NCBI GenBank assembly: GCA_900553845.1
Contig: USEW01000046.1
Span: 1 to 11,714 of the forward strand
Direction of reading: 5' to 3'
Length of the DNA: 11,714 nucleotides
DNA from: an uncultured bacterium
Lineage (GTDB): Bacteria; Cyanobacteriota; Vampirovibrionia; Gastranaerophilales; Gastranaerophilaceae
Shown here: positions 5,148-11,714 of the stretch, piece after piece
How the letters are laid out: every line of letters begins with the position of its first letter
How positions within the stretch are numbered: the first letter of the stretch is position 1
Notes under the pieces: model-generated
What the model was told of the DNA's origin: nothing
The model's database searches: none
The model's input: the letters and a program-made list of their open reading frames with translations, nothing else
Translations under genes and position numbers: made by a program

Positions 5148-6866
5148 TTAGCCCTCAACCAGTTGTGAAGAAGCCTGTTCTTTTTTTGTTTTTCTTGGTT
5201 TACGTGTTTTTTTAGGTTTAGTAGTTGTTTCATTCTCATTTAGCGAAATTTCATTCTGTTGAATTATTTCTTCTTTAGGCTCTTCCTGATTTTTTGATTC
5301 TGTTTCTTTAACTTTAACCTTTTCAATTTTAGATTTTTTTACTGAACGTCCTTTTGTCGTTTTTTTATTTTCTGTTGTTTTTAATTCTTTAGTTTCTTCC
5401 TGGTTTTCAATATTGTTAACTGCCGATGGTATTATTTCCATTGCTAAAACATTTGTTCCGCTTATCTGTTTTAATTCGTTGTTCTGTTCGGTTATTAGAA
5501 TTTCATTATTTTGTTCACTTAGCGGTTCTTGTTTTAATATATTTTCTTTATTACGTTTATTATTTTTGCTGTTGTTTTTATTTTGGTTATTCTTGGGGAA
5601 TTTAACACGTGAGAATTTTGATTGATACGGATTGTCTGCTGCATTTGAAGAAGGGTCAGCAAATTTCATCTCCTTTAATACATGTCCTGAACCGCCGCAG
5701 TTTGAACATTTATTTGTAAACATTTCAAGCAAAGATTGACCTTGACGATGACGAGTTAATTCAACAAGACCAAAATCAGATAGTTGTCCGACTTGAGGCT
5801 TTGCTTTGTCATTTTGAAGCACGAGTTCAAGCTCTTCAAGTATTTTCACTTTATCTGAACGGCTTGTCATATCAATAAAGTCTACAACAATTATCCCACC
5901 AATATTGCGCAGTTTTAACTGTCGGGCTATTTCATGAATCGATTCAATATTTGTTTTAAAAATAGTTTCATCTTGAGTAGCCGATGATGTAAATTTACCA
6001 CTATTAACATCTATTACAGTTAATGCTTCCGTTGTCTGTATAAATAAATAACCGCCTGATTTCAAATTGACTTTTGTTTGAAGTGCTGCTTTTATCTCTT
6101 TGTCTATACCTTTATTTATAAGCAAAGGTTCCTTGCCTTTATATTGTGTAATTTTGATATTTTTATCCATATTCCAGGTTTGAAGAAGTTGATTTGCCCT
6201 GCTTTGTGCAAAAGAGGTATCTACAATAATTTCATCAACATCTTCCGTGCAAACTTCACGAATAACACGATAAAGCAAATCTTGGTCACGATATAATAGG
6301 GATGGCGCATCATTGTGCTCAGCCGCAATAATAATATCATTCCATTTTTCAAGAAGGATATTTAAATCATCTTGAATATCAGTTTCAGTCTGGTCCTGAG
6401 CTTCAGTTCTAATTATAACTCCAACACCTACGGGTTTCATCAAACTTACAATGGACTTAAGTCTTGCTCGTTCTTGTGAAGATTCAATTTTTTTGCTAAC
6501 ATTAACACCTGTTTCAAATGGCATAAGCACCAAAAAACGCCCAGGCAAACTTATTGATGTTGTAACACGTGGTCCTTTATGACCTGTTGGCTCTTTTACT
6601 ACCTGAACCATTATTTTTGCATTTGGTGATGTTTTTTCTTTTAACGTTCCTTTACCTATTATATCTTCGGCATGTAGAAATCCCATTTTGCCTATACCTA
6701 CATCTACAAAGGCTGCATCGATACTTGGAAGTATGTTTTCAACTTTTGATAAAAATACATCATTTAATAAAACATCACCTTTATGTACGAAAAATTCACT
6801 TACTTTTTTGTTTTCAATAACACAGGCGATGTTATCGCGCTCAGCTATTATTATTGTTTTTGTCAT
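5148..6866 (-). CDS. Ribonuclease E/G
   Basis: Single-strand-specific endoribonuclease for mRNA decay and rRNA/tRNA processing, 572 residues. An S1 RNA-binding domain spans about residues 36-115, including AAFVDVGIGKMGFLHAEDI, with HKGPRVTTSISLPGR at 96-110 before the sensor region. Catalytic DNase I-like motifs are present: VIDVNSGKF with Asp286 and VVDFIDM with Asp329, equivalent to the two Mg-binding aspartates of E. coli RNase E. The zinc-link Cys387-x-x-Cys390 is in CSNCGGSG. From about 400 the protein is a charged, low-complexity tail that alternates acidic and Lys-rich blocks and has a basic patch KPKKTRKPRKTKKEQ at 550-564. In cyanobacterial RNase E a basic C-terminal peptide binds PNPase; a similar role here is only inference. 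The gene follows the radical SAM gene by 21 bases. The tail is shorter than in E. coli RNase E, so either rne or rng naming is defensible. Confidence 0.95.
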   Translation of the reverse strand: MTKTIIIAERDNIACVIENKKVSEFFVHKGDVLLNDVFLSKVENILPSIDAAFVDVGIGKMGFLHAEDIIGKGTLKEKTSPNAKIMVQVVKEPTGHKGPRVTTSISLPGRFLVLMPFETGVNVSKKIESSQERARLKSIVSLMKPVGVGVIIRTEAQDQTETDIQDDLNILLEKWNDIIIAAEHNDAPSLLYRDQDLLYRVIREVCTEDVDEIIVDTSFAQSRANQLLQTWNMDKNIKITQYKGKEPLLINKGIDKEIKAALQTKVNLKSGGYLFIQTTEALTVIDVNSGKFTSSATQDETIFKTNIESIHEIARQLKLRNIGGIIVVDFIDMTSRSDKVKILEELELVLQNDKAKPQVGQLSDFGLVELTRHRQGQSLLEMFTNKCSNCGGSGHVLKEMKFADPSSNAADNPYQSKFSRVKFPKNNQNKNNSKNNKRNKENILKQEPLSEQNNEILITEQNNELKQISGTNVLAMEIIPSAVNNIENQEETKELKTTENKKTTKGRSVKKSKIEKVKVKETESKNQEEPKEEIIQQNEISLNENETTTKPKKTRKPRKTKKEQASSQLVEG

Positions 6867-6887
6867 AAAAATATTCCTTTTTTAAAC

Positions 6888-9383
6888 TTATATTAATACT
6901 TCTTTTAAATTTTTATCATAAAATTTTGTTCTTTTTATTTTAAATATATAATTTTCTAAATTAGCTTGCTCAATAAGAACATCACAACGAATATTTGGTA
7001 TATCACTTTGGTTTGTTCCTGTTTTTAATGTAATATAAAGTTTGTCATTAAATATTTTTGCTTCCTTTAATGATTTTGCAACTTTTATATTTTGGCTTGT
7101 TTTTTTCTTTTTATTTTCTTTTTTTATCTCAAAATTTTCATCTAAAATACGTTCTTTTATTGTATTTAAAATGTTTATTTTATTTTCATTTGATATCAAT
7201 TCAACTTCATAATGCGCCCATTCAATTGTTTTATCAAGTGAAACTGGCTTTTCGTCATATATTTTTATACTGTCTATAATAAGATTCTGATTCGCATTTT
7301 TTGAAAGCAAATTTTTAATATTAGTCTCTTTTATATCATCAAAAATACAAAAATCAAAAAATTCGCAATCACTTTCCATAAACAATCCAAGTGCTGACGA
7401 AAACGAAATTTTAGGCGTAGGATTATATCCGTTTGTATAATCCATTTTAAAAGCGCATCGATTGAGCATTTTTATTATTATATTTTGCATATCAAGATGA
7501 GATAAGTATTTTAGATCGCCTGATTTTTTGTATTTCACCCGTACTGTTTTTGATTTTTTGTCTAGATTTTCATTAGGTTTTGTTTTTTTGCTTTTATATT
7601 GTAATTTTTGTGCAAGCTGTTTTTTTACTTTTAAATTTGAACAAACACCGCAATTTATACAACCACTTTCACATGGTTTAATGTTTTGCTCAAGTTCGAC
7701 AGCTAGTTTATATTGTTCTTTAAACCAATTATCGTTAATTCCACAGCTTATAAAATCCCATGGCAATTTTTCATTTAAGCTATATTTTTTCGTTGCAAGT
7801 TCACTTAGTTTGAAGCCTGAAAGTTCGTTAATAAGCTCATAATCAATATTTTCTTCCCAGGATATTAAATATTGTCCATTTTTGTACATTTTATAGACTA
7901 ATTCACACAATGAACTATCGCCGCGAGAAAAACAAGTTTCAAGTTGAGAAACTTTTTTACTATGATAATTAAGCTTTACCCCTTTTATCTTTGAAATAAG
8001 ATTTTTTAAATAAGATATTTTTTCATCAATTGTATTAAAGTCATTTTGAGAAGCATACTGAAACGGAGTAAAAGGTTTTGGCACAAATATTGATAATGAA
8101 ATAGTTATTTTAAGCGGGTTTTTAATATTATACTCACTTCTTATCTTTTTTGCTTCATCAATAATAAACTTTAATAAATTGGCCATTTCATTTAAATCTT
8201 CGTATGTTTCGGTTGGCAAACCTATCATAAAATAAAACTTGAAGCTGTCAAAATTTTCTTTGTAGCATTTTAAAACAGTATCAACAATTTGATCTTTAGT
8301 TAAGTTTTTATTGATAACACGTCTTAATCTTTCACTTCCAGCTTCAGGGGCAAGTGTAATAGTTGTTTTACGTACTTTATTAATATTCTTTGCTATATCC
8401 ACTGAAAATTTGTCGATACGCTGGGATGGAAGTGAAATTGAAATGTGTCTTTTTTCTAAAATTTCATTAAGATTCTCAAGCACAGCCTCAATATTTTGAT
8501 AATCATTTGAACTTAATGATAAAAGTGAAACTTCATCATACCCAGTATTTTTAATACATTCACAAACAAGATATCTGACATCATCAACTTCACGTTCTCG
8601 AATTGGTAAGTTAGTATGTCCTGCTTGACAAAAACGACACATTCTTCCACAACCGCGACGAATTTCGACTATTGCACGGTCGTGAATGCTTTTTGAATTC
8701 GGTACTATCAAGTTTATTGGCGCATTATCATTTCTTATTTCACTTACCCGTTTATTAACTTTTTTTGTTTTGTCAGTATATTTCGGCGAGTATACGCCTT
8801 CTATTTTACTTAATGCTTCTATGATTTCATCACGTGTTTTATTTTCTTCTTTTAGTTTGGAATATAAATTAAATACTTCAATATTAACATCTTCTCCATC
8901 ACCTATCATAAATAAATCAATAAATTTTGACATAGGTTCAGGATTATAAGCACTAGGACCACCTGCTATTATAATTGGTGAATTATTATTACGATTATCA
9001 TTAAATATTTCAATACCGCCAAGTTCAAGTATTTTTAATATAGTAGGATAGAAAAGTTCATATTGAAGTGAAAAACCAACTAAATCAAAATCTTTTAAAG
9101 GCTTTTTGCTTTCAATTGCGTATAGAAAACTGTTATATTTCTGAAGCTCCAGGATAAAATCTGTATTTGGCGCATAGGCTCTATCGCAGAAAATGTTTTC
9201 ATTGCGGTTTATAAGCTCGTAAAGTAATTTAAGTCCAAAATTACTTGCACCGATTTCATAAACATCAGGAAAAACAAGAACTGTCTTTACTTTCGAATCA
9301 TTAAAATCTTTTTTACTTATATTTAATTCATTGCCTATATATTGGTATGGTTTATTTACCTGTTTTAATATTTTATTTAACAT
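6888..9383 (-). CDS. Radical SAM protein of the TIGR03960 type fused to a DUF2344 domain
   Basis: Protein of 831 residues joining three parts. Residues 1-200 resemble a B12-binding-like Rossmann region (VFPDVYEIGASNFG; VGFSLQYELFYPTILKIL; IAGGPSAYNPEP). A radical SAM core follows, with its 4Fe-4S cysteines Cys245-x3-Cys249-x2-Cys252 in RRGCGRMCRFCQAGH and the core strands ITLAPEAGSERLRR and FYFMIGLPTETYED. A second cysteine cluster, Cys571, Cys575, Cys578 and Cys581 (CESGCINCGVC), precedes a C-terminal DUF2344 domain from about 613 (VRVKYKKSGDLKYLSHLDM). In Firmicutes I recall the two parts as separate neighbouring genes near rng, and in Cyanobacteria as fused; the fused form here fits the latter. 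The substrate is not established to my knowledge, although the constant link to RNase E/G suggests RNA or ribosome modification. No strong ribosome site precedes the ATG, but the N terminus looks complete for the family. Confidence 0.92.
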   Translation of the reverse strand: MLNKILKQVNKPYQYIGNELNISKKDFNDSKVKTVLVFPDVYEIGASNFGLKLLYELINRNENIFCDRAYAPNTDFILELQKYNSFLYAIESKKPLKDFDLVGFSLQYELFYPTILKILELGGIEIFNDNRNNNSPIIIAGGPSAYNPEPMSKFIDLFMIGDGEDVNIEVFNLYSKLKEENKTRDEIIEALSKIEGVYSPKYTDKTKKVNKRVSEIRNDNAPINLIVPNSKSIHDRAIVEIRRGCGRMCRFCQAGHTNLPIREREVDDVRYLVCECIKNTGYDEVSLLSLSSNDYQNIEAVLENLNEILEKRHISISLPSQRIDKFSVDIAKNINKVRKTTITLAPEAGSERLRRVINKNLTKDQIVDTVLKCYKENFDSFKFYFMIGLPTETYEDLNEMANLLKFIIDEAKKIRSEYNIKNPLKITISLSIFVPKPFTPFQYASQNDFNTIDEKISYLKNLISKIKGVKLNYHSKKVSQLETCFSRGDSSLCELVYKMYKNGQYLISWEENIDYELINELSGFKLSELATKKYSLNEKLPWDFISCGINDNWFKEQYKLAVELEQNIKPCESGCINCGVCSNLKVKKQLAQKLQYKSKKTKPNENLDKKSKTVRVKYKKSGDLKYLSHLDMQNIIIKMLNRCAFKMDYTNGYNPTPKISFSSALGLFMESDCEFFDFCIFDDIKETNIKNLLSKNANQNLIIDSIKIYDEKPVSLDKTIEWAHYEVELISNENKINILNTIKERILDENFEIKKENKKKKTSQNIKVAKSLKEAKIFNDKLYITLKTGTNQSDIPNIRCDVLIEQANLENYIFKIKRTKFYDKNLKEVLI

Positions 9384-9443
9384 CTATAAAATTTACAAAA
9401 ACTCTTTTTCTTACTTTAATAAAGTAATAAATATTTTAATTAT

Positions 9444-9473
9444 ATTTTATCATTAAAATATTTATTTTTGCAA
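9444..9473 (-). promoter_or_regulatory. Possible promoter of the radical SAM-RNase E operon
   Basis: On the minus strand TTGCAA (9468-9473) and TAAAAT (9444-9449) are separated by 18 bases, about 60 bases before the radical SAM start. Both boxes are imperfect and the surrounding segment is almost pure A/T, so chance matches are likely. Confidence 0.3.
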
Positions 9474-9511
9474 ATTCTTTTTGTATAAAACCTAAACATT
9501 TATCCAGATTA

Positions 9512-9913
9512 TTAAACTATACTTGGGCGTAAGTTTTCATATTCTTTAAACTTCACTATGCCAATAAATTGCTGGTCAAGATGGTCATTACATACAGGCA
9601 AAAAATTTATCCCGAAAAGCTTCATAACGTGAATAGCATCGCTTAAAAATGACGTTGGAAATGTAGTTATTTTTTTAAAATTACGTTCACTTAATATAGT
9701 TGAAATGGGCATTTCTCCTAATGATTTAACATTTTTTCTAAGTTCATTGCGTGAAATATTGCCCTGAATCTTTTTGTTTTTGTCGACAATAATTAAATTT
9801 GTGAGTTTGTATTTTTTTATTTTTTCAAAAGTTTCACGAATTGTATCTGTCTGGTAGGCAAATGCAGGTATATCTTCAATACAATCGCTGACAATTTTGT
9901 AATCTCGATACAT
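9512..9913 (-). CDS. Stand-alone CBS-domain pair protein
   Basis: A 133-residue protein consisting only of two CBS motifs (about residues 9-62 and 70-128), which pair into a Bateman module that usually binds adenosine nucleotides and senses cell energy state. Each half shows the typical pattern: IPAFAYQTDTIRETFEKIKKYKLTNLIIVDKNKKIQGNIS, and ITTFPTSFLSDAIHVMKLFGINFLPVCNDH followed by FIGIVKFKEY (the first split here only for display as strand-helix-strand). There is no attached enzyme, channel or DNA-binding domain, so it is presumably a regulator of another protein. The ATG is preceded by AAGGAG with a 6-base gap. It is divergent from the HExxH gene and lies 128 bases upstream of the radical SAM gene on the same strand; co-transcription is possible but not shown. 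Ligand and partner are unknown. Confidence 0.85.
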   Translation of the reverse strand: MYRDYKIVSDCIEDIPAFAYQTDTIRETFEKIKKYKLTNLIIVDKNKKIQGNISRNELRKNVKSLGEMPISTILSERNFKKITTFPTSFLSDAIHVMKLFGINFLPVCNDHLDQQFIGIVKFKEYENLRPSIV

Positions 9914-9953
9914 TATTATCTCCTTTTTATTGCACTACATTTTATTTTTCTAA

Positions 9954-9959
9954 AGTATA
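9954..9959 (-). promoter_or_regulatory. Possible -10 box of the CBS gene
   Basis: TATACT on the minus strand would start a transcript near 9947 with a leader of about 33 bases containing the AAGGAG site at 9920-9925. No good -35 box was found at the right distance, so this is tentative. Confidence 0.3.
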
Positions 9960-10057
9960 ATTTATATTTTGCTTAATTCATATCCTCTAAAAATGTTATA
10001 TATTTTTTTGGAAATTGATTTAATGTCCAATTGGCTAAAAATTAAGACTATAAAAAT

Positions 10058-10086
10058 TTGCCTCATAATTATACAGGTGGCATAAT
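10058..10086 (+). promoter_or_regulatory. Sigma70-type promoter of the HExxH protein gene
   Basis: TTGCCT at 10058-10063 and CATAAT at 10081-10086 match consensus at 4 of 6 and 5 of 6 positions, with the ideal 17-base spacer. A start near 10092 gives a short leader that includes the TAGGAA ribosome site at 10102-10107. Confidence 0.55.
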
Positions 10087-10115
10087 GTAGATAGTTAGAA
10101 TTAGGAAATGTGTTT

Positions 10116-10832
10116 ATGGTAAAAATTAGAAAAAAAATAGTTAATATTGCTTTAAGTGCTTTATTTATATGCAATATAGCGTATTGTGCGCCTGACAATA
10201 TGGTTGAAAAAAATACTGTTTTGGATGGAGAAAAAAAACAGAGTCTTTATTTCTCTGATTTAAATGAAGAACAATTTGTACAACTAAAAAAAATGTATAA
10301 AAAGGTTACAGACGATGAAAAGATAATATATTCTGTTGAACTTTTATCTTCAACACCAGGTGAGTTTTCTCGTAACGCTATTCTTGGAAAGAATTTAACT
10401 GGCAAGCCTGTTAAAATAGAGTTCAGAAATCTTGGTGATATGTCTGCTAAACATGCTTCTTTTGACGCATTGGGATATAAACGTAAAGACAGACTTTATA
10501 TATATATAAACAAAAAACACGAGGATGCCCCACCAAGTGCTTTGGCTGCCCTTCTTGCACATGAAGCCATACACCAGGATGAGTTTAATTCACTAAATGA
10601 AGAAACCTATGCCTGGACTTTAGAGGCTGTTGTCTGGCATCATCTTGCTAAAAAATTTCCTGAAGATGCTAAAAAAATGCATCCGCTTGTTAATCGTGAA
10701 AATACGCTAAAAATGTTGCTTGAAAAGGGAAATTATACGGATAAATATATCAGGAAAAGCGTGTATTCAAACCCAGGTTACAGCAACTTAAACAGTCGTT
10801 CTCCAGGCTTTGAAGATCCTGAAAATCTATAA
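10116..10832 (+). CDS. Exported HExxH zinc-metallopeptidase-like protein
   Basis: A 238-residue protein with a signal peptide (VKIRKKIVNIALSALFIC, then NIAYCAP), so probably periplasmic or secreted. Cleavage is likely near Ala-Tyr-Cys-Ala; the Cys lacks a good lipobox. The key motif is LLAHEAIHQDEF at about residues 146-157: His149, Glu150 and His153 form HExxH, the zinc-binding and catalytic signature of many metallopeptidases. A candidate third ligand, Glu162 or Glu163, follows in LNEETYAW, nine or ten residues on, which would fit a gluzincin-like helix pair. The strand RLYIYINKK before the motif is usual for such folds. The C-terminal tail is Ser/Asn/Pro-rich. I cannot name a family or target; a non-peptidase or inactive use of the fold is possible. 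The frame also opens at GTG 10110, but ATG 10116 lies 9 bases after AGGA and is preferred. Own promoter and terminator suggest a single-gene transcript. Confidence 0.75.
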   Translation: MVKIRKKIVNIALSALFICNIAYCAPDNMVEKNTVLDGEKKQSLYFSDLNEEQFVQLKKMYKKVTDDEKIIYSVELLSSTPGEFSRNAILGKNLTGKPVKIEFRNLGDMSAKHASFDALGYKRKDRLYIYINKKHEDAPPSALAALLAHEAIHQDEFNSLNEETYAWTLEAVVWHHLAKKFPEDAKKMHPLVNRENTLKMLLEKGNYTDKYIRKSVYSNPGYSNLNSRSPGFEDPENL

Positions 10833-10866
10833 AACTTAATACACAATTATTAAATATGAAGATACA

Positions 10867-10897
10867 AAAAGCCGATTATTACTATAATTCGGCTTTT
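10867..10897. terminator. Strong hairpin terminator after the HExxH gene
   Basis: AAAAGCCGA pairs with TCGGCTTTT, and after one bulged T the stem continues inward (TTAT with ATAA) around a 4-base TACT loop. The T-run follows on the + strand, 34 bases after the stop codon. A-rich bases on the other side would let it act in both directions, but no minus-strand gene ends here. Confidence 0.85.
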
Positions 10898-11002
10898 GTA
10901 AATTTTTGTAACAAAATTTTAAAAAACTAGCAAAAAAAATTTTTATAAGTTTTATATAGATAAATAGCAAATATGCAATTTTTTTATGGTTATTATATTA
11001 TT

Positions 11003-11007
11003 AGGAG
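11003..11007 (+). promoter_or_regulatory. Ribosome binding site supporting a GTG start
   Basis: AGGAG lies 9 bases before GTG 11017, the first start of a long open frame that runs to the window edge. No ATG in the same frame occurs before codon 11, so the GTG is the best start. Confidence 0.7.
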
Positions 11008-11016
11008 AAGAGAATC

Positions 11017-11714
11017 GTGAAAGTAAGTAAAGTAGTTGTCCCTCTAATGCCTAAAGATGGATCAGCCAAGTCTGTTAAAAAACAAATAAGTTTTAAAGCA
11101 GAAACAGAAACCTATCTGAATGAGACACAAGGCGATACACTAATGCTTCAAGAAGAGAACAAGTCTAAAAAACAATTAAGCAAAGGTGCAATTGCGACGA
11201 TAACTACCGGAGCCGTTTTGGGTGTAGTCGCAGTTGCAGTTCCATCGACTGCTGCTATATTAAGAAAGAACAAGTGGAAGGATGTTGATCTTAACAATAA
11301 AGAGCTTGGTGGTTTTAAAAAAGGCATGTGTAAACTGGGTGATTCAATTAATAACGGATTATCAAAATTGTTTGGTAAAGCAAAGGATCAAAAAGTTTCT
11401 GAAACTGCAAAAAATGCTGCACAGGTCCAAAATTCAACAAGCCAGACAGCATCAAATAATATGCCTTCGCTGACAATAGAAGATGTTAAAAACGTAGTTG
11501 ATGAAGGAATGCAAAATATAACAAACAGCATACAAACTGTTTCAAGAGAAGAAATGAAACAGCTTGTGCAAGATGGTTTAAAGATAAGCATTGCAAAAGG
11601 AATAAGTAAAATAATATCAGTTATAACCGACAAAATTAATGAGGCTATTAATATTGCTAAAGACGATTTAGCTAAAGACAATCTTGAGCAAACTGGCAAA
11701 ATTAATGAGGCTAT
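11017..11714 (+). CDS. Membrane-anchored helical protein with repeats, partial at right edge
   Basis: At least 232 codons are open from a GTG start with no stop before the window ends, so the C terminus is missing. I do not recognise a family. Residues 1-56 are polar, including QISFKAETETYLNETQGD. A hydrophobic helix follows at about 57-82 (GAIATITTGAVLGVVAVAV), then a basic patch RKNKWK. After a Gly/Lys-rich part and a Ser/Thr/Gln linker near 125-148, residues from about 150 on are continuous amphipathic helix (SLTIEDVKNVVDEGMQNI; SREEMKQLVQDGL). From residue 206 the segment KINEAINIAKDDLAKDNLEQ begins to repeat after 22 residues, with KINEA recurring at 228-232. The gene lies 184 bases beyond the previous one and follows a terminator, so it has its own transcript. 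It is probably an envelope protein with a long helical or coiled-coil arm. Confidence 0.75.
   Translation, partial: MKVSKVVVPLMPKDGSAKSVKKQISFKAETETYLNETQGDTLMLQEENKSKKQLSKGAIATITTGAVLGVVAVAVPSTAAILRKNKWKDVDLNNKELGGFKKGMCKLGDSINNGLSKLFGKAKDQKVSETAKNAAQVQNSTSQTASNNMPSLTIEDVKNVVDEGMQNITNSIQTVSREEMKQLVQDGLKISIAKGISKIISVITDKINEAINIAKDDLAKDNLEQTGKINEA
11632..11714 (+). repeat. Start of a 66-base in-frame repeat
   Basis: AAAATTAATGAGGCTAT occurs at 11632-11648 and again, identically, at 11698-11714, a period of 66 bases or 22 codons. All 17 bases match and the second copy runs to the last base of the window, so the true extent and copy number lie outside it. Confidence 0.6.

Noticed and set aside
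9962..10198. Open frame of 78 codons on the minus strand
   Set aside because: Its start lies antisense to the signal-peptide region of the HExxH gene, it has no ribosome site, and it crosses two likely promoters. It is best read as chance in AT-rich DNA.
10933..11002. Promoter of the last gene
   Set aside because: A promoter is expected after the terminator, but the segment is so A/T-rich that several -10-like strings fit and none has a matching -35 box.
1..11714. CRISPR array, tRNA, rRNA, prophage, toxin-antitoxin or defence system
   Set aside because: No regular spaced repeats, cloverleaf-like segments, integrase, transposase or recognisable effector genes were found anywhere in the window.

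Overview
The window is AT-rich (roughly 30% G+C by eye) and densely coded on both strands. It uses TTG and GTG as well as ATG starts, with good AGGAG-type ribosome binding sites. Several products carry Gram-negative-style signal peptides or N-terminal anchors. A radical SAM/DUF2344 fusion protein followed directly by an RNase E/G gene is an arrangement I associate with Cyanobacteria and their non-photosynthetic relatives. With the low G+C, this suggests the Melainabacteria/Vampirovibrionia (for example Gastranaerophilales, common in animal guts). That placement is inference from gene order and composition, not a database result.

Layout. 23-349 (+) is a cytoplasmic thioredoxin, convergent with a family 2 glycosyltransferase (356-1057, -). 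1158-2639 (+) is an exported TPR protein, divergent from the glycosyltransferase and convergent with a membrane-anchored coiled-coil protein of unknown function (2646-3215, -). 3313-4472 (-) is a two-gene thiol-redox unit: a membrane-anchored thioredoxin-like protein with a CKDC site, then a CcdA-type membrane electron carrier. 4473-4820 is the only long non-coding stretch. It holds two related short repeat elements, one with a GC-richer, fold-prone core. 4821-9383 (-) is an apparent operon of radical SAM/DUF2344 protein, RNase E/G and a small membrane protein. 9512-9913 (-) is a stand-alone CBS-domain protein. 10116-10832 (+) is an exported HExxH protein ending at a strong hairpin terminator. 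11017-end (+) is a membrane-anchored helical protein cut by the window edge just as a 22-residue repeat begins.

How the genes fit together. CcdA can carry reducing power from cytoplasmic thioredoxin to an outward-facing thioredoxin-like partner, so the 3313-4472 pair makes a plausible transmembrane relay, and the thioredoxin at 23-349 could supply it. The radical SAM/RNase E operon is housekeeping RNA metabolism. Several other products are envelope-directed and unrecognised.

No tRNA, rRNA, CRISPR array, transposase, toxin-antitoxin or defence module was seen. The least-explained items are the repeat pair at 4484-4762, the small membrane protein attached to the RNase E gene, and the repeat-bearing protein at the right edge.
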